DNA of 64,000 bases from G965233625 sp965233625 (GTDB lineage: Bacteria > Planctomycetota > Planctomycetia > Pirellulales > Pirellulaceae). Made by a program: the position numbers and the translations under genes. The stretch covers positions 558,001 through 622,000 of the forward strand of contig OZ247499.1 in assembly GCA_965233625.1 (NCBI GenBank). The letters run 5' to 3'. Below the pieces are notes generated by a model. That model did no database searches, was not told where the DNA came from, and was given only the letters and a program-made list of their open reading frames with translations. Shown in pieces: positions 44,801 to 52,771 of the stretch. The first letter of the stretch is position 1; the number at the start of each line of letters is the position of its first letter.

Positions 44801-45029
44801 CGATAACCTGCCGGGCCGTGATGCCTGGATGAGAGAAAATGAGGCTGTTGGCGCCGTACAGATCGTTGCTATCTGCGATCTTTACTTCGGTTGTTGCGCC
44901 AATTTTTGCACCGGGCGGATAGACCGCCCATAGCCGTGGACGCGGGATTTCCTGCTGGGCAATCGCCGTCTGGGCAGTCGAGAGAAGTAACGAAACGATA
45001 CAGATCGTCAGAATTCGCAGGCGGCTCAT
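41871..45029 (-). CDS. Secreted PPC-domain protein with long coiled coil
   Basis: A 1052-residue exported protein (signal ending TAIAQQ). The body carries repeated bacterial pre-peptidase C-terminal-type beta domains, for example EEEDNNTRDKANDLSRDTYLAGMF and EPNNRVQDAANVTLP with DSYLFTAKKDEKLWIEA. A DFYKISAKPGETI pattern is also seen. At about 720-913 sits an Ala/Lys/Glu/Gln-rich coiled coil, unlike the rest. The C-terminal part is Ig-like. It is the first-named partner of the adjacent DUF1501 and DUF1549/1553 genes, all on one strand, a gene trio widespread in planctomycetes. PPC domains usually bind polysaccharide or calcium. Frame extends to 45077, but the signal starts at 45029. Confidence 0.88.
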   Translation of the reverse strand: MSRLRILTICIVSLLLSTAQTAIAQQEIPRPRLWAVYPPGAKIGATTEVKIADSNDLYGANSLIFSHPGITARQVIGKADRFYPEDHPVPNQFQVTVAGNVPEGIYEVRAIGPFGVSNSRRFMVSKDAFQLEEEDNNTRDKANDLSRDTYLAGMFAADYDFYKISAKPGETIVVECLGQRIDSRGDPVLSLLDNEGRELQRSHDVERRDPRIVHQFKSAGDFFVRVNELTHTADGGSGVSPYLLHVSTSPVVSFIEPPMAQAGRSQRFTLFGHNIGGQPAGRSSATGVPLEKVEVTINVPSQPDRQSDGLLTDVLESRHDCYTYRHKTAAGLSNAVRIPLFQEPAQAEQEPNNRVQDAANVTLPAVLTGKFDSPSDVDSYLFTAKKDEKLWIEASSQSLSQPVDALVVVQSMQQNKDGETVVRDVKTIDDSPSAAGNFRIQMASTDPAGEFIAPADGDYRLLIRDQFNGADQQPCYYRLVIRRPQPGFKLLAAAALQLGQNGNNNLPLSPRACILPPGGDIEILAVVHRFDDFKGEVELQATGLPPGVTCKPAIIGPEETFTALVLHAAPDAKPFSGSIQVEGRAVIDGAEKKSIARPMEVLWDTRGNTPASARLTQSLMLHVGSNLKPAGQFQPVENKVWRTARGGKLEIPVKLNKLRDDYSGNASAMVLGMPREIAAPNASIPVGGQGVVKIDVNTTAPAGRYTFHLRADAQVDHERLPDYFKQVEEDRQRIIKTVTEVAREASDAARQRATIDRQLQTAATNITTANRNLNAAATARKAAMQKLTTAKAELKKREAELAAANKTLEEAKKKLAGADDASKAALTNEVAQKTQAAGQKQTATQQAATAVKAAEAALATSEKDHESKAAALKEANDQRAKLQQDRETALAKEQETAKLKTQGDALRREIDTLYNQVRNVAQKRKVKTFVYSPCIEIDIAPFPATVSLDKQELTLQAGGEKVLLQATVKREFGFDGDVTFRLTPPPGVGGMKLTANSKIAKGQNSTRLELAAADYTKPGEYEATLVCQMRFNNRTLDDPRKIKLVIKPAPPK

Positions 45030-45074
45030 GGTTGTCTCGCGGCGGCCGGTATTCCAAGTAAAACGCCGCGAAGT

Positions 45075-45103
45075 CATCGCCTGCGTAAAGTGTGCAGGCG
45101 ATG
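45075..45103 (-). terminator. Perfect 10-bp hairpin without U-tract between DUF1501 and PPC genes
   Basis: CATCGCCTGC (45075-45084) and GCAGGCGATG (45094-45103) pair perfectly around a nine-base loop. It follows the DUF1501 stop by 30 bases and precedes the PPC start by 45. No run of T follows on either strand. It could lower read-through or protect the upstream transcript end. Confidence 0.45.
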
Positions 45104-45133
45104 AAATTGCGGCTGAGGTTGCACTGCCTGGAT

Positions 45134-46432
45134 TTAGAGCAGTTCGCGGATTGGCTTGCGTTCATCCAGCAGGTAGCGTGGGCGCCCGGCAGGATCGGTG
45201 ATCTGCGTGTTTTCGGGATCGATGCCAAGGTTGTGATACATGGTGGCAATCACTTCCTGAACATGCACGGCGCGGCTTTCAGCGTCGCCCGCAATGCGGT
45301 CGGTTTCACCCACAACGCGACCACCCTTCACACCGCCACCGGCCAGGAACGCCGCAGCAACGCGCGGCCAATGGTCACGGCCAGCGTTGCCATTGATACG
45401 TGGCGTACGGCCGAATTCGCCCCAGACGGCAACGGTTACGTGATCCTGCAATCCTCGGTCGTGCAGATCCTGAATCAGACAGGATAGGCCCACGTCCAGC
45501 GCGGGCAACTGCTCGCGGAACGTTTTGAAGTTGTTGCTGTGAGTGTCCCAGCCACCCCAGCTCAGTGACACACACCTGACACCTGCTTCCACCAGACGAC
45601 GTGCGCGGAGGAAACGTTCATTGTCGCGGAACCGGCCCTGACGGCTGTGAACGTAGCGGGCGACGTTCTCTTCGCTTTCCTTGGTGATATCGAGCGCATC
45701 GGCCATGCGGCCCGACAGCACAACATCCACTGCCCGCTTGGTAAATGCGTCGGCAGCTTCCAGCTGGCCGCTGTTATCGAAGTCGCGACGCATGTCATCG
45801 ACAGACTTCAGCAGATTGGCGCGGCTGTTCATGCGGTCTGCGGAAATACGCGACAACTTCAGCAGGCTGGCGGCGCCTTGCGGACTGAACGCTTTGTGCT
45901 TAGGTCCGAGATAACCTGGCTTCAGCGTCAGACCGTCCGAGACAAACGGCGCCACACCGTTGTTGAAGCCTTGCAGATGACTGACCACGGAGCCCACGCA
46001 GGGGGCGCCGCCGATGTTCTGCAATTCCTTCTGCCCGTAGCCGGTCTGCGTGGTGCTGGGGCTGTGTTCGTTGACGTTGCCAACCAGCGCGCGGACGATC
46101 GAAAACTTATCCGCCATCTTCGCCAGTCGTGGGAAGAACTCACAGATTTCCATCCCCGGCACGTTGGTTTTGATCGGGTTGAATTCGCCGCGGTATTCAA
46201 CGGGGGCGTCGGGTTTTAGATCCCACATATCCTGGTGCGAAGGGCCGCCGGGCAGATGCACGTTGATGATCGAACGGGTGCGATTAGGCGCAGCGGCTTG
46301 AGCTTCCATGCGGAAAAGATCGGCCAGCGTCAGGCTGCCAAAGCCCAGGCCGAGCGCTCCGATCTGCAGCATGTTACGGCGGCTAACCTTGTCACAGAAT
46401 CCACCTTGCGGCTTTTCGGTAATCGTGAACAT
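45134..46432 (-). CDS. DUF1501 protein (secreted, sulfatase-like fold)
   Basis: A 432-residue planctomycete DUF1501 protein. The N-terminus SRRNMLQIGALGLGFGSLTL is a twin-arginine-type signal, so export by the Tat route (TatC is encoded at 29.2 kb) is likely. The sulfatase/alkaline-phosphatase-like core is visible in INVHLPGGPSHQDMWDLKP, SWGGWDTHSNNFKTF, WGEFGRTPRINGNAGRDHWP and GRDHWPRVAAAFLAGGGVKGG. The ribosome site AAGGAGAT precedes the ATG. It is 81 bases after the DUF1549/1553 gene on the same strand, the usual gene order. The reaction and substrate of these proteins are not known. Confidence 0.95.
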   Translation of the reverse strand: MFTITEKPQGGFCDKVSRRNMLQIGALGLGFGSLTLADLFRMEAQAAAPNRTRSIINVHLPGGPSHQDMWDLKPDAPVEYRGEFNPIKTNVPGMEICEFFPRLAKMADKFSIVRALVGNVNEHSPSTTQTGYGQKELQNIGGAPCVGSVVSHLQGFNNGVAPFVSDGLTLKPGYLGPKHKAFSPQGAASLLKLSRISADRMNSRANLLKSVDDMRRDFDNSGQLEAADAFTKRAVDVVLSGRMADALDITKESEENVARYVHSRQGRFRDNERFLRARRLVEAGVRCVSLSWGGWDTHSNNFKTFREQLPALDVGLSCLIQDLHDRGLQDHVTVAVWGEFGRTPRINGNAGRDHWPRVAAAFLAGGGVKGGRVVGETDRIAGDAESRAVHVQEVIATMYHNLGIDPENTQITDPAGRPRYLLDERKPIRELL

Positions 46433-46513
46433 GCAGATCTCCTTGCGAAATTAAAAAAGTGGGGAAAAAGCTGGCGGCGCCAGGGAGGGAAACAAAAGGC
46501 GTGTACGGTTTTT

Positions 46514-49006
46514 TCAATGGTTGAACATGAACTCTTTCGTGTTCACCACGGTCCACAGAATATCCTGAAAGCCCTGATTGAGGTTGTTCTCAGGGAAGGT
46601 TTCCAGGTGGGCGGTATAAGCATCAATCTCACGCTGTGTCGCTGGACGGCTGTAGGCGCGGAAAGAGATTTCGTTGAGCCTGTCTTCGATAGACTTTTCT
46701 TTGTCTGCGGCAAGTTCACGACTGCGTGTGCTTTCTAGCTTGCTGTACATTTCCGTGGAATTCAGAAGGTGTAGGGTCTGCGCCATACTGAGTTCCGTGG
46801 TGCGTTCACACTCGCAGGCGCTGCCACCGGCGGGCCGCCCGAAAGCGCTCAGGAAGAAGTTATTCACGCCGCCATGATCCGGAATCTGCACCGCACGCGC
46901 CCCCTGCGGCAGACCAGCAAAGCGGGTCGAAGCGCCGGTGATATCATCGATGGAATCCAGTAGCACTTCGGCGTTCATTCGCCGCGGCGCGAAGCGGGCG
47001 AAACTGGTATCGCCTGCCTGGTTGTACTCGTTAGGCCGGGCTGATAGCTGGTAGGTGCTTGAGTTGCAGATGGTGCGTATTAGTTGCTTTAGGTCGAAGC
47101 CGGAATCCACAAAATGCTTCGCCAATGCGTCTAGCAGTTCAGGGTTTGAAGGTGGATTCGTGGCCCGCATGTCGTCCTCGGGATCAACGATGCCGCGGCC
47201 GAAGAAGTGCTTCCAGTAGCGGTTCACAAGGGCTTTGGCCACAAAAGGATTATCGGCAGATGTCATCCAGTCAGCCAGTTTGTGGCGGGCGTCTGTATCG
47301 GCGTCGGTCTCGATAGGTTCGCCGCCAAGGCTGGCCGGGGCAATCGACTCGTTGGTCCGGGGATGCCTGGTGCGGGGAACGCCGCGTTGTGCGTAGATGA
47401 ATTCGCTGTTCTTCTCACGCACGTTGGCATAGAACGCGGCCAGACTCCAGTAGTCGTGCTGGCTCCATTTTTCAAACGGGTGGTGATGGCAGCGTGCACA
47501 TTGGATGCGGACGCCCAGGAACACCTGCGCCGTGTCTTCCACCTTCTCGTTGACAGTTTTCACATGGCGGTGCCAGTTCACGGCCGGGTTGCGGTAGACA
47601 TCGCCGCTGGCCGTGACGAGATTCCGCACAAACTGCGAGTACGGCATGTTGGTGCGGAGCGAAGTCCGAATCCAATCGTGAAAGCGGTAGTTGCCGCCCC
47701 GCGATACATTAGGCTCCACCTTGTTCCGCAGAATGGCCCCCCATTTCTGAGCGAAGTAGCGCGAGTAGCCGCTATCTTCTAGCAGGCGGTCGATGGCCGC
47801 GGCTCGTTTGTTCGCATCTTTGCTGTTGTGGAAAGCTACGGCTTCTTCATAGGTCGGAAGCCGGCCCGCAATATCGATGGTCACGCGCCGGAGAAAGACG
47901 CTGTCGGTGCTAAGTTCTGATGGCGGCATGCCCAGGACTTGCAGCTTCTTGAAAACGACATTGTCAATGAAGTTTCTGGCAGGCGGGAGCTTATTGATCG
48001 GCGCTCCGAGCGGCGCCATGGCGCGGAAGGCGGCGACGTGTCCTTGAAAGCGGACCATCACGGCGACATCGCCGGGCACGCCTTGCATGGTGACCAGCCC
48101 ATTCTGACTGGCAACCGCCATGTCGGTATTGTTCGCCGTGTACTGAGCCTGCCGGGTAACGTCGCGCGTCGAGCTATCTGAATAATGTGCGGTCACCTGC
48201 AACTGCTGCTTGCCGTTGCGAGGCATTTTGCGGTGTTGCGGGAAGACGGATACCGACTGCAGCACCGGGTCGTCTTCACTGCCGGCGGGCATACCTTGCG
48301 CGATCCACAGACGGATGATGCGATAATCAGCATCGCCTTCCTCCATCCGCACACCGCCGCCGTGCGGCAGCTTACCGGCGCCCTTCAACAACAGCAGACT
48401 GCGATCCGGCGCCGCGGGGAACAGCCTGCGGCCTCGACCTTCTTTGACCAGGTGGGCGTAATCTTCTTCTGGCTCAAATCCCAGGAGCGAAAGCGCAAAC
48501 CCGTTCTGCCCGCCGCTCTTGCCGTGGCAACCGCCACTGTTGCAACTGAGCTTGGTGAAAACGGGCGTGACCCGGTCTGCAAAGTTAACTAACGGTGGAT
48601 TCTCAAATCGCTCGACCGCAATCTCGACTTCCGCTCGCAACCCATCCGGGCCGGTCGCAGTTACTTTCGACACACCGTTTCCATTCGCAGTGGCGTATCC
48701 ATCGCTTGAGACCAGCACCGAGGCGCCTGCCACTTTGTAGTTGACGGTGGCCGAATGGTCACGCTGCTGGCCGCTGTCGTATTCAACGGTGGCAATGAGC
48801 TGTACAGCAGCGTCGCGACCGACGAGCGTGGTTACACCTTCCAGACCTGCATGTAGCGTGAGCTTGACGGGCTTGCCCGGATCACCCAGCCCTTTTGCCT
48901 CGTCGGCAGCGTGGCAAATACGAGAGGAGCCGCCCAGAAGGGCGATGATGATTCCACTCAGAAGAAGTAGGAAGGGCTGTGTTCTTTGGTAGGACAGTCG
49001 TGACAT
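46514..49006 (-). CDS. DUF1549/DUF1553 (PSCyt2/PSD1) protein with Ig-like domain
   Basis: An 830-residue exported protein. After the signal comes a BIG2/Ig-like domain (residues 45-140, GVTTLVGRDAAVQLIATVEY). A planctomycete cytochrome-like region follows with CNSGGCHGKSGGQNGFALSL, where the heme-like motif is CxxxxCH rather than CxxCH. A second BIG2-like segment (LQVTAHYSDSSTRDVTRQA) precedes DUF1549, which contains CARCHHHPFEKW. DUF1553 completes the protein (ADNPFVAKALVNRYWKHFFGRGIVD, ATNPPSNPELLDALAKHFV). DUF1501 and DUF1549/1553 proteins are generally found side by side; they are thought to act together in the cell envelope, possibly in polymer degradation. Confidence 0.95.
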   Translation of the reverse strand: MSRLSYQRTQPFLLLLSGIIIALLGGSSRICHAADEAKGLGDPGKPVKLTLHAGLEGVTTLVGRDAAVQLIATVEYDSGQQRDHSATVNYKVAGASVLVSSDGYATANGNGVSKVTATGPDGLRAEVEIAVERFENPPLVNFADRVTPVFTKLSCNSGGCHGKSGGQNGFALSLLGFEPEEDYAHLVKEGRGRRLFPAAPDRSLLLLKGAGKLPHGGGVRMEEGDADYRIIRLWIAQGMPAGSEDDPVLQSVSVFPQHRKMPRNGKQQLQVTAHYSDSSTRDVTRQAQYTANNTDMAVASQNGLVTMQGVPGDVAVMVRFQGHVAAFRAMAPLGAPINKLPPARNFIDNVVFKKLQVLGMPPSELSTDSVFLRRVTIDIAGRLPTYEEAVAFHNSKDANKRAAAIDRLLEDSGYSRYFAQKWGAILRNKVEPNVSRGGNYRFHDWIRTSLRTNMPYSQFVRNLVTASGDVYRNPAVNWHRHVKTVNEKVEDTAQVFLGVRIQCARCHHHPFEKWSQHDYWSLAAFYANVREKNSEFIYAQRGVPRTRHPRTNESIAPASLGGEPIETDADTDARHKLADWMTSADNPFVAKALVNRYWKHFFGRGIVDPEDDMRATNPPSNPELLDALAKHFVDSGFDLKQLIRTICNSSTYQLSARPNEYNQAGDTSFARFAPRRMNAEVLLDSIDDITGASTRFAGLPQGARAVQIPDHGGVNNFFLSAFGRPAGGSACECERTTELSMAQTLHLLNSTEMYSKLESTRSRELAADKEKSIEDRLNEISFRAYSRPATQREIDAYTAHLETFPENNLNQGFQDILWTVVNTKEFMFNH

Positions 49007-49126
49007 TATCCAGCGCCCGCGACGGTTCTTTTTGGGAAGGCAATGCTTATATCAGATTCCGTTTATATATGTGTAGGAGGGTGAAAGCAACTGTAGAGTA
49101 AGGTTAGCGGTGCAGAATTCCGGCGG

Positions 49127-49155
49127 TTCCCGGCAGAGGGCCGTTCTGCCGGGAA
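49127..49155 (-). terminator. Perfect 11-bp hairpin downstream of the Hint protein gene
   Basis: TTCCCGGCAGA (49127-49137) and TCTGCCGGGAA (49145-49155) pair perfectly around a seven-base loop. It lies 45 bases beyond the stop of the minus-strand Hint gene and upstream of the PSD1 start region. No T-run follows on either strand, so if it ends transcription it is of a non-canonical type. Confidence 0.5.
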
Positions 49156-49199
49156 GATGCGGGAATTGCGCTGCACGTAATTAAAAGGCAATGCGCCCT

Positions 49200-50981
49200 T
49201 TATTCCGGCAATCCCGGTACGACTTTGGCGGTGGGCTGCCGGGAGGTGTTGTCGTGGCTCAGCATCTTATTCTGCCCGGCGAAGTACGTGTGAAAGCCAT
49301 CTACGATCAGGTTGTAACTTTCGGCATTCTCGCCCGCGGATACAGAACTAATGGTGCGGACGCCGCTTGAGGTCTGCATCTGCATGCCCGAACGGATCTC
49401 GCGGGCCTTCACCCAGCCTTCGCCCGTAATCCAGAACGGATGCCCGCCGCTGGCCTGCAGGGTTTCGTTATCTGCTACGATCCGCACAAGTTCGCTCTTG
49501 GGACGGATGGTGCGTTTCAGCACAACCTTGTAGGCCAGTTCACCCGTTTCAACATCCTGCGAAAGCACCATGTCGCCCGTGCGACTGGTTTCCACCGCAC
49601 GCGGACCGCGCAGTGTCCAGACAACCGTGCCGGCTGCCAGGCAATCGCGTGTGCCGCCACGCGGCGGGCTTTGCATGCTGCGGATCTGGTTTTCGCGTTC
49701 AATCCGCGCGAGTTGAATTTCCATCTGCCGCTGACGGTTCTGTGCACGCAGAATCTCTGCGCTGACTTGATTGAGCGGATTGGCGGTATGGGTTGTCTTG
49801 ACCTCTTTTTCGCCTTCGACGTACAGCTCGTTGACTTCATTCCACCAGTTCCACCACACCTGCGGGTTACTGGCCAGTTCCTGCCCGGTGGCAAGATTCA
49901 ACGCAGTAGCGATCCGCTGGTTAAGCAACTGCGTGCGGTCATTCATCGCATCTATCTGGCTTAGCCGTTCTTCTGCGGCGCCGCTTGAAACGTCAAGTGA
50001 ATTCGCGAGTGCGTCGCCGTGCATAACCAGTTGCGTTGTCGCGTCGCGGCCTTCCTGTTCAAAGACCTGCTGAAAGCCATTGAAGGTCGCCAGCGTTCTG
50101 GCCGTAACTTCTGTATACATGGCTGAAAGCAGCGCTGGTGCATAATCCTGAATGTCGTAAGCCTGCAGCGCTTTGCCCGCCTCTTCACGCGATCTTTCCG
50201 TAGGCGCGAACACAGCGATACGCGACAACTCGCGGGCAGCGACGGGTGTCCCCAGATGTTTCAGCTTTTCAATCGCCAGCAAAGCCGTGGCGTCTGGCTG
50301 GCCCGCAAGCTGCGCGATGGCGATGGCCGCAGAGGGATCTTCGATTGCCTTCAACCGTGCTTCCGCTGCCTGTCTACGCAGGAGCGAATTGGCACGCAAT
50401 CCGTTGGCGATTTTGGTAATCTCCGCGTTCCAGCGTTTCAGGTTTTCCGCATCTTCACGGCGTGCCGCGGTCGCCGTTTCAATCGCTTCCTGTGTGACCC
50501 AGCCCGAAGGTGTACGCCGGAAACCCAGTAACTGCCGGGCGGCCACATTCCGTGGTTCTAGTTCTACAACCCGCGTCAGGTGCGCCCGCGCCTGATCTGA
50601 AAGATTGTTCCTCAAACACCACGAAGCCAACTGGAATTGCGAGGTGGCGTTATCGCTCGCATGGTCACGCTGCCTCTGATACTCCTGGAGCCGCTTGCCG
50701 GGCTTAACCTGCTCGGGCGTGGTCCAGTAGTTATCCCGCTTGACCAGCCCGCGATGCCAGTAAGCCGGCTCGTAGTCCGGCGATTGTTCCGCTGCCTGTT
50801 CCAGCAGCTCTTGCCGCTGTTTCTGACGGCCATAGATACCGCCGTGAAGTGCTTCCGCGACCAGTTCCTTGGCTTCGGCAAGTCGCTCTGACTTTTTCGC
50901 CGCATGCAGCGGCATGGTAAGAACTGGCGAGATCGCCAGCAGACTGACAGCGCAGAAGGCGCAGCGTGAGAGGGCACGCAT
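49200..50981 (-). CDS. Secreted helical-repeat protein with C-terminal Hint domain
   Basis: A 593-residue exported protein (signal ending MPLHAAK, start after GAGGAG). Residues 35-430 are helical and TPR/HEAT-like (EQAAEQSPDYEPAYWHRGLV, DQARAHLTRVVELEPRNVAA). Residues 447-578 form a Hint/intein-type domain: Cys447 in CLAAGTVVWT, GHPFW near 513-517, YNLIVDGFHTYFAGQNKMLS, ending His576-Asp577-Asn578-Thr579. The Cys1, block-B-like His and terminal Asn followed by Thr resemble an autoprocessing module, leaving a 15-residue tail. Hint domains of this type occur in secreted bacterial proteins and may cleave or attach the protein. No HEAT-like partner is linked to it here. Confidence 0.85.
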   Translation of the reverse strand: MRALSRCAFCAVSLLAISPVLTMPLHAAKKSERLAEAKELVAEALHGGIYGRQKQRQELLEQAAEQSPDYEPAYWHRGLVKRDNYWTTPEQVKPGKRLQEYQRQRDHASDNATSQFQLASWCLRNNLSDQARAHLTRVVELEPRNVAARQLLGFRRTPSGWVTQEAIETATAARREDAENLKRWNAEITKIANGLRANSLLRRQAAEARLKAIEDPSAAIAIAQLAGQPDATALLAIEKLKHLGTPVAARELSRIAVFAPTERSREEAGKALQAYDIQDYAPALLSAMYTEVTARTLATFNGFQQVFEQEGRDATTQLVMHGDALANSLDVSSGAAEERLSQIDAMNDRTQLLNQRIATALNLATGQELASNPQVWWNWWNEVNELYVEGEKEVKTTHTANPLNQVSAEILRAQNRQRQMEIQLARIERENQIRSMQSPPRGGTRDCLAAGTVVWTLRGPRAVETSRTGDMVLSQDVETGELAYKVVLKRTIRPKSELVRIVADNETLQASGGHPFWITGEGWVKAREIRSGMQMQTSSGVRTISSVSAGENAESYNLIVDGFHTYFAGQNKMLSHDNTSRQPTAKVVPGLPE

Positions 50982-51199
50982 AACAGACTCTCCTCATTCT
51001 GTTCCGTGCCGCAACTGATATCTAACAATTGCGGCTTACCCCTTGCTTCAGCTGGCGAGTGTCAAAGTATCGGATCTGCCAGAAAAAAGCAAGAAAATTA
51101 ACCGCCGCCAATCGCAATGGCGTGAACGCCAGAAGTGCGTCACAATAAGTTCATTCGCGATGTTACGTGACCCAAACCTTCAATTTCCCGGACAGTCCG

Positions 51200-51649
51200 A
51201 TGCAGATTTTCGTGGATGCCGATGCCTGCCCCCGCGAAATCAAGCAGCTGTTGTTCCGTGCTGCCACGCGGACCGAAACAACGGTAACACTCGTAGCCAA
51301 CAATGTGCTGCCAACGCCCAAATCAAAATACGTGCAGAGCATCCGCGTGCCTGCTGGGCTAGACGTGGCTGACAACAAAATTGTTGAACTGGTGTCGGAG
51401 GGCGATCTGGTCATTACTGCAGACATTCCCTTGGCATCCAAGATTGTCGCCAAAGGGGCCACGGCGCTCGACCCGCGCGGAGAGCTGTATGACGACAACA
51501 ACATCGGCGAGCGGTTAAGTGTTCGCAATCTGTTTGACGAACTACGTGCCGGTGGCGCCGTGACAGGTGGACCGGCGGGATTCAACGCCAAAGACAAACA
51601 AGCCTTCGCCAATCAACTTGACCGCTGGCTGACGAGGGCGAAGAAATAG
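51200..51649 (+). CDS. UPF0178/DUF188 family protein (YaiI/YqxD-like)
   Basis: A 149-residue soluble protein of the PIN-like DUF188 family: MQIFVDADACPREIKQLLF at the start, SEGDLVITADIPLASKI in the middle and a C-terminal GGPAGFNAKDKQAFANQLD, all family hallmarks. Acidic residues Asp6, Asp8 and the later ITAD acid suit a metal-dependent nuclease-like site, but no activity is established. Start is ATG 51200, since the family begins with MQIFVDADA; the frame opens at 51167. Confidence 0.95.
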   Translation: MQIFVDADACPREIKQLLFRAATRTETTVTLVANNVLPTPKSKYVQSIRVPAGLDVADNKIVELVSEGDLVITADIPLASKIVAKGATALDPRGELYDDNNIGERLSVRNLFDELRAGGAVTGGPAGFNAKDKQAFANQLDRWLTRAKK

Positions 51650-51744
51650 CTCGCACAAATCCGGCTTCCGCGTAAGTTGAACCCTATGTATAAGGTGGGC
51701 GAAAGAAAGTATTTCAGCCAACGATCCGTTTTCCGGGATGCGCG

Positions 51745-52005
51745 ATGGTGGGTGAAAATCTAGACCTGACCAGCGAACCAGGCGATAGCAAGCCGCGCGC
51801 GGGCAACGCTAGCAACAAGGAAGGGGAAACCGGTGGCGCCCGGCCTTTCGTGGGCGTGACTTTCAATTGCTGCAGCGTCTACTCCCGTATTTATCGCACC
51901 CGCGATGGCAAAGCGTACGCCGGCAACTGCCCTAAATGCAGCAACCCGGTGCGGCTGGTGATTGGCGCCGGCGGCTCTAACAGCCGGTTCTATACTGCGT
52001 ATTGA
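51745..52005 (+). CDS. Planctomycete-type small zinc-ribbon-like protein
   Basis: An 86-residue protein. The first 35 residues are polar and disordered; the rest holds FNCCSVYSRIYRTRDG and GNCPKCSNPVRLVI, a Cys-Cys plus CPKC pattern for one zinc. I recognise the type as widespread in planctomycetes but know of no function. The start codon chosen is ATG 51745; an upstream start is possible because the disordered N-terminus gives no help. Confidence 0.65.
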   Translation: MVGENLDLTSEPGDSKPRAGNASNKEGETGGARPFVGVTFNCCSVYSRIYRTRDGKAYAGNCPKCSNPVRLVIGAGGSNSRFYTAY

Positions 52006-52203
52006 TCTACGGAATCATCGATAAATAACTCTGGTTTTTTGCAGAGCAGCGAACAGATTCTGCGGGGCCAGACAAATTTTCAAAACCGAAGTTGTTTTTC
52101 GACTGTTCCTAAGTAGCTGTTTCGCGTAGTATTCGCCGCCGGTTCATGCGCAGCCTGTATTCATAGCGGATTGACCCCACACCTTTGCCGCAGCGAAAGC
52201 CTT

Positions 52204-52731
52204 ATGGCGTTAGATTTTGAAGTTCAACGGTTTACGCGCCGCTGCTTTCAGACGGAGCGAGACCTGGCGCCGGGCGAGACGTTTTACTCGGCGCTGTTCG
52301 ATGAAGCAGGCGGCGTTGTGCGACGCGACTTCTGCGAAGACGCCTGGGACGGACCGCCCGAAGACGCCATTAGCAGCTGGAAATCGCAGGTGCCCGCCCC
52401 AACTTCCACCAAGGTCAACTGGGCGCCCAACGATGTGATGATGCATTACTTTGAAAAACTGGAAGACCAGCCAGACAAGGCCGACTTCCGCTACGTGCTG
52501 ACGCTGCTGATGATCCGCCGCCGGATTCTTCAGTTTGATGCAGACGCGGTAACCGATGATGAAGCCGGCGAAGCAGCGACCAGCAGTGACGACACCCAGC
52601 CAGAAACCATGAAGGTTTATTTCCCGCGCAAAGACACGACCCACGCGGTGCTTGTCGCGGACCCGGCGCCGGAACGGATTGACCAGATTCAGGAAGAACT
52701 TGCCCGCCTGTTCTGCTCCACAGGCGCCTGA
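52204..52731 (+). CDS. Conserved hypothetical protein, 175 residues
   Basis: Starts at ATG 52204 (MALDFEVQRF). It has an N-terminal block with FTRRCFQTERDLAPGETFYS, a Cys in RDFCEDAWDGP, and a C-terminal helix LDQIQEELARLF-like stretch. No membrane segment or signal is seen. It stands between the zinc-ribbon protein and the lipoprotein gene at 52772, whose GTG starts 41 bases on, so the genes may be one unit. No family or function is recognised. Confidence 0.6.
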   Translation: MALDFEVQRFTRRCFQTERDLAPGETFYSALFDEAGGVVRRDFCEDAWDGPPEDAISSWKSQVPAPTSTKVNWAPNDVMMHYFEKLEDQPDKADFRYVLTLLMIRRRILQFDADAVTDDEAGEAATSSDDTQPETMKVYFPRKDTTHAVLVADPAPERIDQIQEELARLFCSTGA

Positions 52732-52771
52732 TAACGCGCAGCAGACCACCCTCATCAGCAAGGAAGCTGAC

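Noticed and set aside
52029..52046. CTCTG-GTTTTTTG-CAGAG hairpin
   Set aside because: The T-run sits in the loop and not after the stem, so it does not fit an intrinsic terminator.
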